The notes: a model not told the origin generated them from the sequence alone. A DNA stretch of 64,000 nt from CAYYKK01 sp046351395 (GCA_046351395.1 JAXLYP010000001.1:248001-312000), one strand, 5' to 3'; shown: positions 6,681-16,205, counted from the first letter of the stretch. Program-made: numbers and translations.

Positions 6681-9227
6681 ATGCTCGGCGCGCAGCGAGT
6701 CCGTACGAAGCAAGCGTTCACGGCGGGGATCGCGGTGGCGGTGCTGGTGGCGTGCACCACGCCGGAGACCTCGACCCGCGGCGCCGAAGAGCCACCCGTC
6801 GACGCGCTCGACGACGTGCGCGCGCTCGCCTCGCGATTCGTCGATCCGCGGACGTCCGGCCCGATCCTCGGCGCGGGAACAGCGGCCGCTCATGGGGTCG
6901 AGCTCCCGGCGCTCGCGAATGACGAGACCGCGCTCGCCGCGCGCGCCGACTCGTCGATGCGCCTCCGTTTCCGGCTGATCGGCGCAGCGCGCTCGCCAAA
7001 GGAGGACCTCGATGGGCTCGCGCTCCACCGGGACGCGCTGGGCCGCGGGGCACACCTCGTGCGGAGGGTCGCCGAGGATGGCGTGGAGGACGAGCTCCTC
7101 TTCACCGAAAAGCCCGAGCTGGAGCGCGTCGGATGGGAGATCGATCTCGAGCACGTCGCCGGGCTTCGACTGGTGGGGAGCGTCCTCGAATTGCTGGACT
7201 CGACCGGAACGCCGCGGATGCGCGTGGTCGCGCCACACGTCTACGAAGCCGCGCGCGAGGGCGCGCCGAGCCGCTCGAAGGACCTCGCGATCGACGTCGA
7301 GGGCTGCGCGATCGAGCGCGGCGGTCCGCTGCCGTGGGATCGGCCTGTCGTCGATCCGGGTGGCTCGCGCTGCACGCTGTGGGTGAGCTGGAGCGGCGTC
7401 ACGTATCCAGCGCTCGTCGATCCGGTGTGGTCCGCGACGACGACCGATCTGGCGGGCGACCACGAGCGCGGCACGGCGACGCTCCTCCCCGCCGGGCGCG
7501 TCCTCGTCGCCGGCGACGGCTATTCGAAGTACGCCGAGGTCTTCAACGCCAGCAGCAACGCTTGGTCGGTGTGCAACCCCAACGTCCCCGCGGCGACAGA
7601 CCGCGCTGCGACGCGGCTCCCCAGCGGGGAGGTGATGCTGATTGGTGGCGACGTGACTTTCGCGGCACCCACGGTCGCGGTCTACACGATCGATCCGCAG
7701 CTCTGCACGCTGGGCATCCCCGCGGGGCTCCAGGTCGGGCGCGCGTCGCACGTCCTCGAGACGCTCCTCGACGGGCGCATCCTGGTCGCGGGCGGTGACG
7801 CGAACGACGCGACCGCCGAGACCTACAGCGACGCGAGCGGATGGGTCCCCACGCAGCCCATGCTGGAGCGTCGCTCGGGGGCGCGCTCGACGCGACTCCC
7901 GGACGGACGCGTCCTCGTGGCGGGAGGGCTGCGCCCCGACTTCACGCCGATCGACTCGACCGAGATCTTCGATCCCGCGACGAACGCGTGGACGGCGGGC
8001 CCGAACCTCGCGAAAGGCCGTTGGCAGAGCCCCGCCGTCACCGACGCGAAGGGGCGCTTTCTGCTCTTCGGCGGCTACTCGATCGGGGCTCCCGAGACGT
8101 CTGTCGAGGCGCTCGATCCGACGACGCTGACGTTCCACACCTTGCCGTTCGCGCTGGCGCAGAACCACCAGGGAGGCGCCGCCGTGGAGCTCGCCTCCGG
8201 ACACGTCCTCGTCGTCGGGGGAGGCACCCCGGGGACGAACTACGCCGAGCTCCTCCACCGCGACACGGACGTCATCGTCGGCACGGCGAAGACGCTCGAC
8301 CATCGCACGTTCACCACCGCCACGCTCCTCGAGGACGGTCGCGTGCTCATCACGGGGCGCTCCGACAGCTACGGCCCGCACCGATCGGAGCTCTATCGGC
8401 CCGACGACCTCGGCGATGCATGCACGGTGGACGTCACGTGCTCGAGCGGGTTCTGTGTGGACGGAGTGTGCTGCGACGCTGCGTGCGACGGCCCGTGCGA
8501 CGCGTGCACGGGCGCGCTGAAGGGATCGGGGATCGACGGCAAGTGCGGGCCCGTCGCAGAGGAGACCGATCCGAAGGGCGCCTGCGCGACGGAGTCGACG
8601 AGCACGTGCGGGACGCGCGGCGTCTGCGACGGCGCCGGACACTGCGCGCTCTACGGATCCGAGACGGCGTGCGGACCGCCCGCCTGTGCGGACGGGACCG
8701 CCACCAAGGCCCGGTGCGACGGCGCGGGGACGTGCGTGACCACGGCGGAGTCGTGCGGTCCGTTCATCTGCTCGGGCGGGGGATGCGGGACCAGCTGCAA
8801 CGGCGACGAGACGTGCGCTGCCGGCGCTTGGTGCAGGGCCGCCGACACGACGTGCGTCCCGGTGAAGGCCGACGGCTCCGCGTGCGCGCGCGACGGCGAG
8901 TGCGCGTCGGGCGCGTGCCTCGCGTCCCGCTGCGCGACGACCAACGCGTGTCTCGGATCCCAATTCGTGGACGCGTCCGGGGCGCTCATCGAGTGCGCGC
9001 CCTTCGCGTGTACTCCGCTCGGCTGCTTGGACGCTTGCTCCTCCGTGCTGCAGTGCAGCGAGCCCTTCGTGTGCGACGCAGAAGGCGCGTGCGTCGTCCC
9101 CCAAGCACCGACGGTCGCGTCCGGCTGCACGCTCGCCCCCGGACAGCGCGGCGCCGCGCCGATTGTCTTCCTCGCCACCGGACTCGCGCTGTCGATCTGC
9201 GCGCGCCGACGCCGGAGGTCGGAGTGA
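6681..9227 (+). CDS. Kelch-repeat and Cys-rich surface lipoprotein with MYXO-CTERM-like tail
   Basis: 848 residues. A signal peptide with lipobox (AVLVAC) opens the protein. Residues about 245-575 hold about seven Kelch-like units of the form L(P/D)GRVLVAGG...E(I/V)(F/Y)DPxTxxW, predicted to form a beta-propeller. Residues about 580-810 are Cys-rich (CSSGFCVDGVCCDAACDGPC and following), as in other myxobacterial surface proteins. The C-terminus is SGC, a hydrophobic helix (APIVFLATGLALSICA) and RRRRR, which fits the MYXO-CTERM pattern linked to cell-surface sorting in Myxococcota. The stop overlaps the GTG start of a paralogue (GTGA), so the two are translationally coupled. Adhesion or extracellular binding is inferred. 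Confidence 0.8.
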   Translation: MLGAQRVRTKQAFTAGIAVAVLVACTTPETSTRGAEEPPVDALDDVRALASRFVDPRTSGPILGAGTAAAHGVELPALANDETALAARADSSMRLRFRLIGAARSPKEDLDGLALHRDALGRGAHLVRRVAEDGVEDELLFTEKPELERVGWEIDLEHVAGLRLVGSVLELLDSTGTPRMRVVAPHVYEAAREGAPSRSKDLAIDVEGCAIERGGPLPWDRPVVDPGGSRCTLWVSWSGVTYPALVDPVWSATTTDLAGDHERGTATLLPAGRVLVAGDGYSKYAEVFNASSNAWSVCNPNVPAATDRAATRLPSGEVMLIGGDVTFAAPTVAVYTIDPQLCTLGIPAGLQVGRASHVLETLLDGRILVAGGDANDATAETYSDASGWVPTQPMLERRSGARSTRLPDGRVLVAGGLRPDFTPIDSTEIFDPATNAWTAGPNLAKGRWQSPAVTDAKGRFLLFGGYSIGAPETSVEALDPTTLTFHTLPFALAQNHQGGAAVELASGHVLVVGGGTPGTNYAELLHRDTDVIVGTAKTLDHRTFTTATLLEDGRVLITGRSDSYGPHRSELYRPDDLGDACTVDVTCSSGFCVDGVCCDAACDGPCDACTGALKGSGIDGKCGPVAEETDPKGACATESTSTCGTRGVCDGAGHCALYGSETACGPPACADGTATKARCDGAGTCVTTAESCGPFICSGGGCGTSCNGDETCAAGAWCRAADTTCVPVKADGSACARDGECASGACLASRCATTNACLGSQFVDASGALIECAPFACTPLGCLDACSSVLQCSEPFVCDAEGACVVPQAPTVASGCTLAPGQRGAAPIVFLATGLALSICARRRRRSE

Positions 9228-11821
9228 TCGGAGCGCGCGTCGCGGTCGCTGCGGCAGCGGGCGCGTTGGTCACCGCGTGCACCGCGGAGCGACCCACCGA
9301 GGCCGAGCTCGCGCCCCCGACGGCGCGCCCGGATCTCGTGGAGTCCATGACCCGGCTCATCGCCCGCGCGCGCCCGGCGGAGGGCGACCGCGGCTCGTTG
9401 GAGCTCGTCGACGGCGTGCTCACGCGCCCGCCGCAGCGCGGCGACGAGGTGCTCGTCGGCCTCCCCGGCCGCGCAGCCGAACCGACGCGCGTCGTCGATC
9501 GAAGATCCTCCATCGCCCTCGAGATGCGCCTCGTCGGTGCTTCGAACGTGACGGGAGAGGCCGCTCGGGACGTCGCGGTGTACCGAGGGGCGCTCGGCTC
9601 CGACGCAACCTGGGCGCAACGCCCCTCCGGGAAGGGCACGGAGGACTTCCTGCTCTTCGCGACTCCGCCGTCCGAGGCGCGCGTGCGCTACGAGGTGAGG
9701 CCGATCGGCGCGTCCCACGCGCGGCTCGTGTCGGACACGTTCGAGCTCCTGGACGCGCGCGGCTTCCCGAGGCTGCGCGTCGCGCCACCTCGCGTGTTCC
9801 CGGCGTCGTGCCTCGACGAACACGCGCTCTGCGAGCCGCGCGCGGCGCGCCTTCGCGTGAGTGGGTGCGGTGTCGACCACGATCCGCGCGCTCCGTGGGG
9901 AAGAGAGCTTCCGCGCCTCGGCGAAGGGTCGTGCATGCTGGAGGTGGAGTGGAGCGCCTCGGACGCGGACTATCCGCTGCTCGTCGACCCGTCGTGGAGC
10001 GCGACGACGTCGATGGCGGCCGCGCGCACCGAACACACGGCGACCCTGCTCCCATCCGGAGACGTCCTCGTTCTCGGCGGCGACCAGGCCAACAAGCGCA
10101 GCGCGGAGCTCATCAGCCCTTCGGGCGTCTCCGCCGCGACCGCGAGCTCGGGCGCCGATCGCGTCGAACACACGGCGACGCGGCTCGACGACGGGCGCGT
10201 GCTCGTCACCGGCGGCTACCAGAGCAATCGATTCGTCGAGTACTACGCGAACGGCGTATTCACGGACGATCCGCCGGGAGCGCTCCTCGAGCGGAGCGCC
10301 GCGAGCGCGACCCTCCTCGCCGACGGGCGCGTGCTCGTGCTCGGGGGTTCGAGCACGTCCGACAGTGGAGAGATCTACGACGCGAGCGGCGTCGGGTCGT
10401 GGACGCCGATCTCGATGACCATGGACCAGAGCACCATCTCGTTTGGTAGTTACCACGTCGCCACGCTCCTTCCGGACGGTCGCGTGCTCGCGACGGGCGA
10501 TTGCTATGCGCCCACGGCGGCCCTCTACGATCCCGTCTCGAATGTTTGGACGGCCGCCCCCCCGCTCCCGACGCCGCGTTGCTATGCGGTCGCTGCGCGG
10601 CTCTTGGACGGACGCGTGCTCATCGCGGGGGGACTCACGCCCGCATCCCCCTTCGCTACGAGCGACGCCGACGTCTTCGTCCCGCCCACGGGCGCGGGCG
10701 GAGGGAGTTGGGTGTCCGCCCCTCCGCTCACGACACCGAGGTGGGCGCACGGCGGCGCTACGCTCTCGAACGGCCAGGTGATCGTCGTCGGCGGAACCGT
10801 CGCGTTCACCGATCTCCCCGACGCGACGATCTACGATCCCGCACAGAACTTGTTCTTTCCAACAGCGGGCCTCACGACGGGCAGGCACGGCTTCACGCTC
10901 ACCGTGCTCGACGACGATCGCGTGCTCGTCGTCGGTGGCACGAACGAATCCGTCGGCGCGCTCTCGAGCATCGAGATCTTCGCGGCGGGAGCGAACGGTG
11001 CGTCCTGCTCCCTCGACGCGGAGTGCACACAGGGTCACTGCGTCGAAGGGATGTGTTGCGACGCTCCATGCGACGGGGCGTGTGAGAGCTGCTCCGCCCT
11101 CGAGAAGGGAGGCGGCGCGGACGGCGTCTGCGAGGCGCTCCCGGTCGGCGCGAGCGATCCGCGATGTCCGGACGAAGGCCCGGGTTCGTGCGGCACGACA
11201 GGGCTCTGCGCGGCGGGCGGTGTCTGCGCTGTCCGCGCCGCGGGCACGCCGTGTGGCGTCAGCGCGTGTGTCGCGGACACGTTCACGGCCGTGGAGTGCG
11301 ACGGCGTTGGGACGTGCGGCTCGGTCCCGCACGCGTGCGCTCCCTTCACCTGCGCGAACGGCGCGGGGTGCGCGACGACGTGCCTCGATCCTTCGGACTG
11401 CACCCCGGGTCATTACTGCGACGCGGGCGCGTGCGTCCCCAAGGTCGGAGAGGGCGCGGCTTGCGCGGACGATGGCGCGTGCACGAGCGGAGTCTGCGCC
11501 GACGGCGTCTGCGGTGGAAAGGCGTGCCTCTCGTCGACGACGCTGCGGCTCCCGAACGGCGATGTGGAGGACTGCGCGCCCTATGTCTGTCGCGAAGAGG
11601 CGTGCCTCGTGGAGTGCTCGTCCGTCCTCGACTGCGCCGGGGTCGGAGTGTGCGACGCGAACGGCGTGTGCGTCCGCCCGACCGCGCCCCCTTCGTTCGC
11701 CGGATGCTCGTTCGGCGAAGGGGGCGCGAGCGGCGCAAGTCTCTGGTTCGTAGCGGTCGGCGTCGCTGCGGCTCATCGCGCGTGGCGCCGCGTCCGGCGT
11801 CGCGCTATCGACGGGCGATGA
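9224..11821 (+). CDS. Second Kelch-repeat and Cys-rich surface protein, paralogue of the preceding gene
   Basis: 865 residues from GTG 9224, preceded by CCGGAGG at a good ribosome-site distance and overlapping the previous stop. The signal peptide ends in LVTAC. The order of parts repeats the upstream gene: an N-terminal beta region, a PLLVDPSWSATTSM segment (upstream PALVDPVWSATT), Kelch-like units (about 265-595), a Cys-rich region (CVEGMCCDAPCDGACESC) and a tail of AGC, hydrophobic segment and Arg-rich end (RRVRRR). The conserved architecture but divergent sequence indicates an old tandem duplication. The aminotransferase downstream starts inside the stop codon (ATGA). Confidence 0.8.
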   Translation: MIGARVAVAAAAGALVTACTAERPTEAELAPPTARPDLVESMTRLIARARPAEGDRGSLELVDGVLTRPPQRGDEVLVGLPGRAAEPTRVVDRRSSIALEMRLVGASNVTGEAARDVAVYRGALGSDATWAQRPSGKGTEDFLLFATPPSEARVRYEVRPIGASHARLVSDTFELLDARGFPRLRVAPPRVFPASCLDEHALCEPRAARLRVSGCGVDHDPRAPWGRELPRLGEGSCMLEVEWSASDADYPLLVDPSWSATTSMAAARTEHTATLLPSGDVLVLGGDQANKRSAELISPSGVSAATASSGADRVEHTATRLDDGRVLVTGGYQSNRFVEYYANGVFTDDPPGALLERSAASATLLADGRVLVLGGSSTSDSGEIYDASGVGSWTPISMTMDQSTISFGSYHVATLLPDGRVLATGDCYAPTAALYDPVSNVWTAAPPLPTPRCYAVAARLLDGRVLIAGGLTPASPFATSDADVFVPPTGAGGGSWVSAPPLTTPRWAHGGATLSNGQVIVVGGTVAFTDLPDATIYDPAQNLFFPTAGLTTGRHGFTLTVLDDDRVLVVGGTNESVGALSSIEIFAAGANGASCSLDAECTQGHCVEGMCCDAPCDGACESCSALEKGGGADGVCEALPVGASDPRCPDEGPGSCGTTGLCAAGGVCAVRAAGTPCGVSACVADTFTAVECDGVGTCGSVPHACAPFTCANGAGCATTCLDPSDCTPGHYCDAGACVPKVGEGAACADDGACTSGVCADGVCGGKACLSSTTLRLPNGDVEDCAPYVCREEACLVECSSVLDCAGVGVCDANGVCVRPTAPPSFAGCSFGEGGASGASLWFVAVGVAAAHRAWRRVRRRAIDGR

Positions 11822-12999
11822 GCACGCTGCCCGGCGACGAGCGCGAAGATCATCGAGCTCTCTTCCGGCTCGATCCCGCCGTCGTCCACCTCAACCACGG
11901 CTCGTTCGGCGCCTGCCCGACCGAGATCCTCGAAGCGCAGTCGGAGCTCCGGGCGCGGCTCGAGCGCAACGCGATGCAGTTCTTCCTGCGCGACTTGGAG
12001 GGTCTCCTCGACGGGGTGCGCGAATCCCTCGGCGCGTTCCTCGGCGCGAAGCCCGAGGACCTCGCGTTCGTCAACAACGCGACGACCGCGGTGAACGCCG
12101 TGCTCCGTTCCCTCCCGTTCGCGCCGGGGGACGAGCTCCTGACCACGGACCACGCGTACGCCGCCTGCAAGAACGCGATCGATTTCGTCGCGGAGCGAAC
12201 GGGAGCGCGCGTCGTGGTCGCGGACGTGCCGATCCCGCTCGCGGGGCCGGACGAAGCCGTCGAGGCGGTCGTCTCGCGCGCGACGGCGCGCACGAAGCTC
12301 GCGATGGTGGACCACGTCACCAGCCAGACGGCGACCGTCATGCCCATCGATCGAATCGTCGCGGCGCTCGACGCGCGCGGGATCGACACGCTCGTGGACG
12401 GCGCGCACGCGCCCGGAATGGTGCCGCTCCACCTCGACGAGACGCGCGCGGCCTACACGACCGGCAACTGTCACAAGTGGCTCTGCGCACCGAAGGGCTC
12501 GGCGTACCTCCACGTCCGCGCGGATCGCCAGGGGCTGGTCCGACCGCTCACGATCAGCCACGGCGCGCGGATCGATCGCGCGGATCGGAGCCGCTTCGCG
12601 CTCGAGTTCGACTGGCCGGGGACGTGGGACCCCACGCCCGTGCTCGTGATCCCGGCGTGCCTCGCGCTCCTCGAACGAGCGTGGCCGGGCGGTCTCGTCG
12701 GTCTCCGCGAGCGCAACCGCGCGCTCGCCCTCCGCGCGCGAGCCGCGCTCCTCGCGCGCGTCGGCGGCGAAGCGCTGGTCCCGGAGTCGATGATCGGCTC
12801 GATCGCGTCGGTGGAGCTGAGCGAAGACCTGCCCGGGTTCGGGGATCCCCACCTCGAGGTACACCGGGTCGCGCCGCACATCGAGGTCCCGGTGTTCCGG
12901 TGGCGCTCGCGCCGCCTGCTTCGCGTCTCCGCCCAGCTCTACAACCGCTGGCCGGACTACGAAGCGCTTCTCCGAGAGCTCCCCGAGCGGCGCGCTTGA
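11818..12999 (+). CDS. Class V aminotransferase, isopenicillin-N-epimerase-like
   Basis: 393 residues from ATG 11818. The opening VVHLNHGSFGACP is typical of the isopenicillin N epimerase/cysteine desulfurase-like subgroup. FVNNATTAVNAVLRSL binds the cofactor phosphate; DGAHAPGMVPL contains the conserved Asp-Gly-Ala-His; TGNCHKWLCAPKGSAYL contains the Schiff-base Lys of the PLP site (HK). The true substrate cannot be read from sequence. The ATGA overlap with the Kelch gene suggests one transcript from 6681 to 12999, an unusual partnership. Confidence 0.85.
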   Translation: MSTLPGDEREDHRALFRLDPAVVHLNHGSFGACPTEILEAQSELRARLERNAMQFFLRDLEGLLDGVRESLGAFLGAKPEDLAFVNNATTAVNAVLRSLPFAPGDELLTTDHAYAACKNAIDFVAERTGARVVVADVPIPLAGPDEAVEAVVSRATARTKLAMVDHVTSQTATVMPIDRIVAALDARGIDTLVDGAHAPGMVPLHLDETRAAYTTGNCHKWLCAPKGSAYLHVRADRQGLVRPLTISHGARIDRADRSRFALEFDWPGTWDPTPVLVIPACLALLERAWPGGLVGLRERNRALALRARAALLARVGGEALVPESMIGSIASVELSEDLPGFGDPHLEVHRVAPHIEVPVFRWRSRRLLRVSAQLYNRWPDYEALLRELPERRA

Positions 13000-13026
13000 C
13001 GACGCACGCCCGTTCGACCATATAGC
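12996..13026 (+). promoter_or_regulatory. Probable sigma-70-type promoter of rpmI-rplT
   Basis: TTGACG at 12996-13001 (overlapping the aminotransferase stop) and TATAGC at 13021-13026, separated by 19 bp; an overlapping CATATA at 13019 gives 17 bp. It is the only such pair in the 106-bp gap before rpmI. Confidence 0.5.
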
Positions 13027-13105
13027 GCGACCCCGCTTCTTTCTGGCTAGAACGGCGCTCCGGCAGTCGGCGCGCGGCCTCGAGAGAGCGTTCGACGAGG
13101 GCACC

Positions 13106-13303
13106 ATGCCGAAGATGAAGACCAACCGAGCCGCCGCCAAGCGCTTCAAGGTGACGGGCTCCGGCCGCATCCGCCGCAGCAAGGGCGGACTCAACCACAA
13201 CATGCAGGAGAAGAGCCGCAAGCGTTGCCGGCGCCTCCGCAAGAACGACATGGTCGACTCCACGATGGAGAAGCGCGTGAAGCTCCTCCTCCCCTACGGT
13301 TGA
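13106..13303 (+). CDS. rpmI: 50S ribosomal protein L35
   Basis: 65 residues, the usual L35 size, opening MPKMKTNRAAAKRFKVTGSG and ending KRVKLLLPYG, both diagnostic. It is very basic. GAGGG just upstream is the ribosome site. rplT follows after 17 bp. In most bacteria infC precedes rpmI, but here the upstream gene is an aminotransferase, so the operon has lost or never had infC at this locus. Confidence 0.97.
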   Translation: MPKMKTNRAAAKRFKVTGSGRIRRSKGGLNHNMQEKSRKRCRRLRKNDMVDSTMEKRVKLLLPYG

Positions 13304-13320
13304 TTGGGAGGGACTGACAC

Positions 13321-13662
13321 ATGCCTCGCGCAAAACGTGGATTCAAGGCCCGCCGCCGCCGCAACCGCGTCCTCAACCTGACCGAGGGGTACCACCTCGG
13401 CAGAAAGAACCGCTACCGCCAAGCGGTAGAGGTTCTTCGCCACGCCTGGGAGTACGGCTACATCAGCCGTCGTCTCAAGAAGCGTGACTTCCGCCGCCTC
13501 TGGATCGCGCGCATCAACGCCGCCGCCCGCACCGTGGGCACGAGCTACTCGCGCCTGATCTCGGGGCTCAAGAAGGCCAACGTCTCGATCGACCGCAAGA
13601 TCCTGAGCGAGCTTGCGATCCACGATCCGGGCGCGTTCGCTGCGGTCGCGAAGCTCGCCTGA
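13321..13662 (+). CDS. rplT: 50S ribosomal protein L20
   Basis: 113 residues with the L20 hallmarks (opening MPRAKRGFKARRRRNRVL, then KNRYRQAVEVL, RRLKKRDFRRLWIARINAA and YSRLISGLKKANV). L20 binds 23S rRNA early in 50S assembly and in many bacteria represses its own operon. No pheS/pheT follows; the transcript ends in a strong terminator. Confidence 0.97.
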   Translation: MPRAKRGFKARRRRNRVLNLTEGYHLGRKNRYRQAVEVLRHAWEYGYISRRLKKRDFRRLWIARINAAARTVGTSYSRLISGLKKANVSIDRKILSELAIHDPGAFAAVAKLA

Positions 13663-13676
13663 CCGCGCCTCGAACA

Positions 13677-13708
13677 CCGCGAGGGTGCTTCCGCATCCTC
13701 GCGGTTTT
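13677..13708 (+). terminator. Rho-independent terminator of rpmI-rplT
   Basis: A 12-bp stem (13677-13688 with 13693-13704, one G-T pair) closed by a TTCC loop and followed by TTTT. It begins 15 bp after the rplT stop. Confidence 0.9.
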
Positions 13709-13793
13709 GCATTTCGAAGGGGCGACCGAACGACGATCTCCTCGTGCACTCAGCACCGTGGGACATCCACGCGGCGCAATCGAGCGTCGAGGG

Positions 13794-14831
13794 CTAGAAG
13801 TGTCCGCCGAGGCCGATGAAGCCGCCGTGAGTCGTGCTTCGAAGGTTGAGCTCCAGGGAGGCGTTCGCGGGGGGCGGCGCGGGCGTTGGGTCTTCCTTTC
13901 CTGGCTTCGTAACGGGCGTCGTATCGCTGGGCGCAGCGAGCACGAGCGTGAGGCCGACGCCGACGCACACCGCAGCGCTCACCGCGAACACGTTGATGAG
14001 GGTGCTCGCTGTGGTGCCGCGGGTCACGTCATCCGTGTCGGTGCAGAGCTTCGTCGGATCGGGGCACGCCGCCTCCGCCCCGGAGAGCGCGTCTTGGCGG
14101 ATCCCGATCGACACCCCGAGGCCAACCGCAGCGAGGCCCCCGAGGCCGAGCGCGATCCCTCCTCCGATCGTCATCCCGCGAGCCGTCGCGGCGCGGCTCG
14201 TGTCCTGTGCACCTGGGACAGGCGTCGTTCCCACCGCTCCCTTGGGGATGTCGATGACGAGCTTCTCGTGGGACGCCTCCTTGATGACGGTCGTCGCGGA
14301 GAGAGGCGTCGCGGCGCCGTAGTGGACCTCGAGCGTGAGCGCGCCGTTGTCCTGTTCGAGCTCGACCCCGATGAGGCGCGGATCGAACGTCTTCCCGTTG
14401 AGCTGGATCCGCGTCCCCTCGGGGCGTTCCCCGTTGATCTGGACCGTCACGTAGCCCACGCGAGTGTCGAGCGCCGCCTTCGCCGTGGCCGCATCCGCGT
14501 CCCAGCCCTCGTACTTCGGCGAGCGTGACTGCAGCACGGCGACGCGGAGGTCGTTCCAATCGCGCCGAGCCGACGCGAAGAGCCCGAGCTCGGTCTCGCA
14601 CTCCGCGATGTTGCGGAGGGAACCGAGGCCCTCGGGGTACGTGTCGAGCGCGCGGCGGAACACGATGATCGCCTCCGCGCACTTGTTCTCCTCGCGAAGC
14701 TTCCGGCCCTCCGCGAAGAGGGTCTTCGACTCGGGCTCACCCGCGAACGCGACCTGTTCACGCCCTACCGTGACGGAGCAGGCGAGGAGTACGGCGCAGC
14801 CGAACCACCAGGGGGAAGGAAGTCGTCTCAC
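13794..14831 (-). CDS. TPR/PEGA-like exported protein
   Basis: 345 residues from GTG 14831, chosen because a signal peptide (RRLPSPWWFGCAVLLACSV) starts there after a GGGGATGAGG ribosome-like site; an alternative GTG at 14891 adds 20 residues. The mature N-terminus has TPR-like helices (TLFAEGRKLREENKCAEAII then FRRALDTYPEGLGSLRNIAECE). The middle (VGYVTVQINGERPEGTRIQLNG) looks like a PEGA-type surface domain. Two hydrophobic helices follow (GGGIALGLGGLAAVGLGVSIG; FAVSAAVCVGVGLTLVLA). This layout is common next to Ser/Thr kinases in Polyangia, and a kinase lies just upstream on the same strand (stop at 14913), suggesting a signalling partner. Confidence 0.7.
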   Translation of the reverse strand: MRRLPSPWWFGCAVLLACSVTVGREQVAFAGEPESKTLFAEGRKLREENKCAEAIIVFRRALDTYPEGLGSLRNIAECETELGLFASARRDWNDLRVAVLQSRSPKYEGWDADAATAKAALDTRVGYVTVQINGERPEGTRIQLNGKTFDPRLIGVELEQDNGALTLEVHYGAATPLSATTVIKEASHEKLVIDIPKGAVGTTPVPGAQDTSRAATARGMTIGGGIALGLGGLAAVGLGVSIGIRQDALSGAEAACPDPTKLCTDTDDVTRGTTASTLINVFAVSAAVCVGVGLTLVLAAPSDTTPVTKPGKEDPTPAPPPANASLELNLRSTTHGGFIGLGGHF

Positions 14832-14912
14832 GTTCTCGAGTACCTCATCCCCACCAAGGAGAAGACAGACGTAAGGATACGTCTTCCGCACTCGTGTTAC
14901 GAAATGTTTTCC

Positions 14913-16205
14913 CTATTGAACGGAGCTCGGGTCGAAAGAGCCTTGGGGCCGCGCGTGCGTCGGCGGGGTACGGACGGGGGCCGAAGTCGCGGAAGCGACG
15001 ATCGGAGGTTGCACGCGCGGCTTGAAGGAGCTCGAAGGGGCGACCGAGGGGACCACAGAAGGTTCCGCGGAGACGGCGGGGGGCGCGGTCACGGACGGGA
15101 GCGCGACCACCGCAGTGTCTACCGAGGGCGCTGCGGGAACAGCGCTTCCAGCGGCGCTCGTGGTCTTTGGTGGAGTGCCGAGCAGCGTGATCCCCGCCGC
15201 GACGCAACCCATGACGCCGGCGCCGATCGCGAAGTGCGCCCACCCGAGGCGCCGCTTCTTGGGCGTGACCGGCGTCTCGTGCGCGAGCGAGTGCTCTCCG
15301 CTCTGGGCCTCCAAGCTGGCCGCGAACGCCGCGCACATCTCGGCCGCAGTCGAGTAGCGATCCCCGGGTCGCTTCGCGAGGGCGCGCTCGAAGAACGCAT
15401 CGAGGCTCGTTCCGAGGTCGGGTCGGACGAGCGACGGAGGCTTGTGCGGGCGACCGGAGATCTCCATCGCGAGCTCGGTCAACGAGACCGAGTTGAACGG
15501 CAGCTGCCCGGTCAGCGCCTCGTAGAGCACGACGCCGAGCGCCCAGAGATCCACGGACGGTCCGTAGCTCTCGAGCCCCCCGATCTGCTCCGGACTCATG
15601 TACGCGGGCGTGCCGACGATGAGCCCGTCCGCCGTCTTCCGCGGGCCCAAGAGGTCGAGCTCCTTGTGACCACTCATCCTCGCGACGCCGAAGTCCGCGA
15701 GCTTGTACGTCGTCTTTCGATCCTCGCGCTCGACGGCGAGGATGTTGGCGAGCTTCACGTCCCGGTGGATGATCCCGAGCGCGTGCGCGCTGTCGAGCGC
15801 CTCGGCGATCTGCTCGAGGACGTCGATCAGGAGCGCAGGCTCCACTGGGCCCTGTTCGCCCACGACGTCGTCGAGGGTTCGCCCCGGTGCGTACTCCATG
15901 ACGAGGTAGGGGATGTCCCGATGGATCCCAGCGTCGTGCACCGCAACGGTATGGTTGGTCCGCCCCGCCAACCGCGCGGAGATCTGGGCCTCGAAGCGGA
16001 ACCGGTCGAGTCGGATATCCATCTCGTCGGGATCGAGCACCTTCGTGCGATCCAGAAACTTGATGGCGACGGATGAGCTGAGCGCGATGTGCGTGGCCAG
16101 CCACACGCTCCCGACGGCCCCACGACCGAGCAGCCGCTCCAGCCGAAACCGCTTGCCCACCAACACGCCTTCGTGGAGCGGCGCGCTGTCATCCACTTCG
16201 ACCAT
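14913..16205 (-). CDS. Transmembrane Ser/Thr protein kinase
   Basis: 430 residues. The kinase domain covers about 20-295: Gly loop GRGAVGSVW (27-35), ATP Lys in VAIKF (49), catalytic loop HRDVKLAN (147-154), DFG at 171-173 and SPE in place of APE (204-206). One membrane helix follows (about 323-343), then an 85-residue Pro/Ser/Val-rich extracytoplasmic tail with no recognisable sensor domain. The topology is that of Hanks-type receptor kinases. The TPR/PEGA-like gene lies immediately downstream on the same strand and is a plausible partner. Confidence 0.93.
   Translation of the reverse strand: MVEVDDSAPLHEGVLVGKRFRLERLLGRGAVGSVWLATHIALSSSVAIKFLDRTKVLDPDEMDIRLDRFRFEAQISARLAGRTNHTVAVHDAGIHRDIPYLVMEYAPGRTLDDVVGEQGPVEPALLIDVLEQIAEALDSAHALGIIHRDVKLANILAVEREDRKTTYKLADFGVARMSGHKELDLLGPRKTADGLIVGTPAYMSPEQIGGLESYGPSVDLWALGVVLYEALTGQLPFNSVSLTELAMEISGRPHKPPSLVRPDLGTSLDAFFERALAKRPGDRYSTAAEMCAAFAASLEAQSGEHSLAHETPVTPKKRRLGWAHFAIGAGVMGCVAAGITLLGTPPKTTSAAGSAVPAAPSVDTAVVALPSVTAPPAVSAEPSVVPSVAPSSSFKPRVQPPIVASATSAPVRTPPTHARPQGSFDPSSVQ

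Noticed and set aside
5754..9104. Very long minus-strand open frame (1116 codons) running antisense to the first Kelch gene
   Set aside because: Only its last 255 codons are conserved (crotonase). The rest is a shadow of the Kelch gene, Arg-rich and low in normal protein features.
8651..11776. Minus-strand frame of about 1040 codons opposite the Kelch pair
   Set aside because: Arg/Ala/His-rich antisense shadow typical of GC-rich DNA; the sense frames have clear domains.
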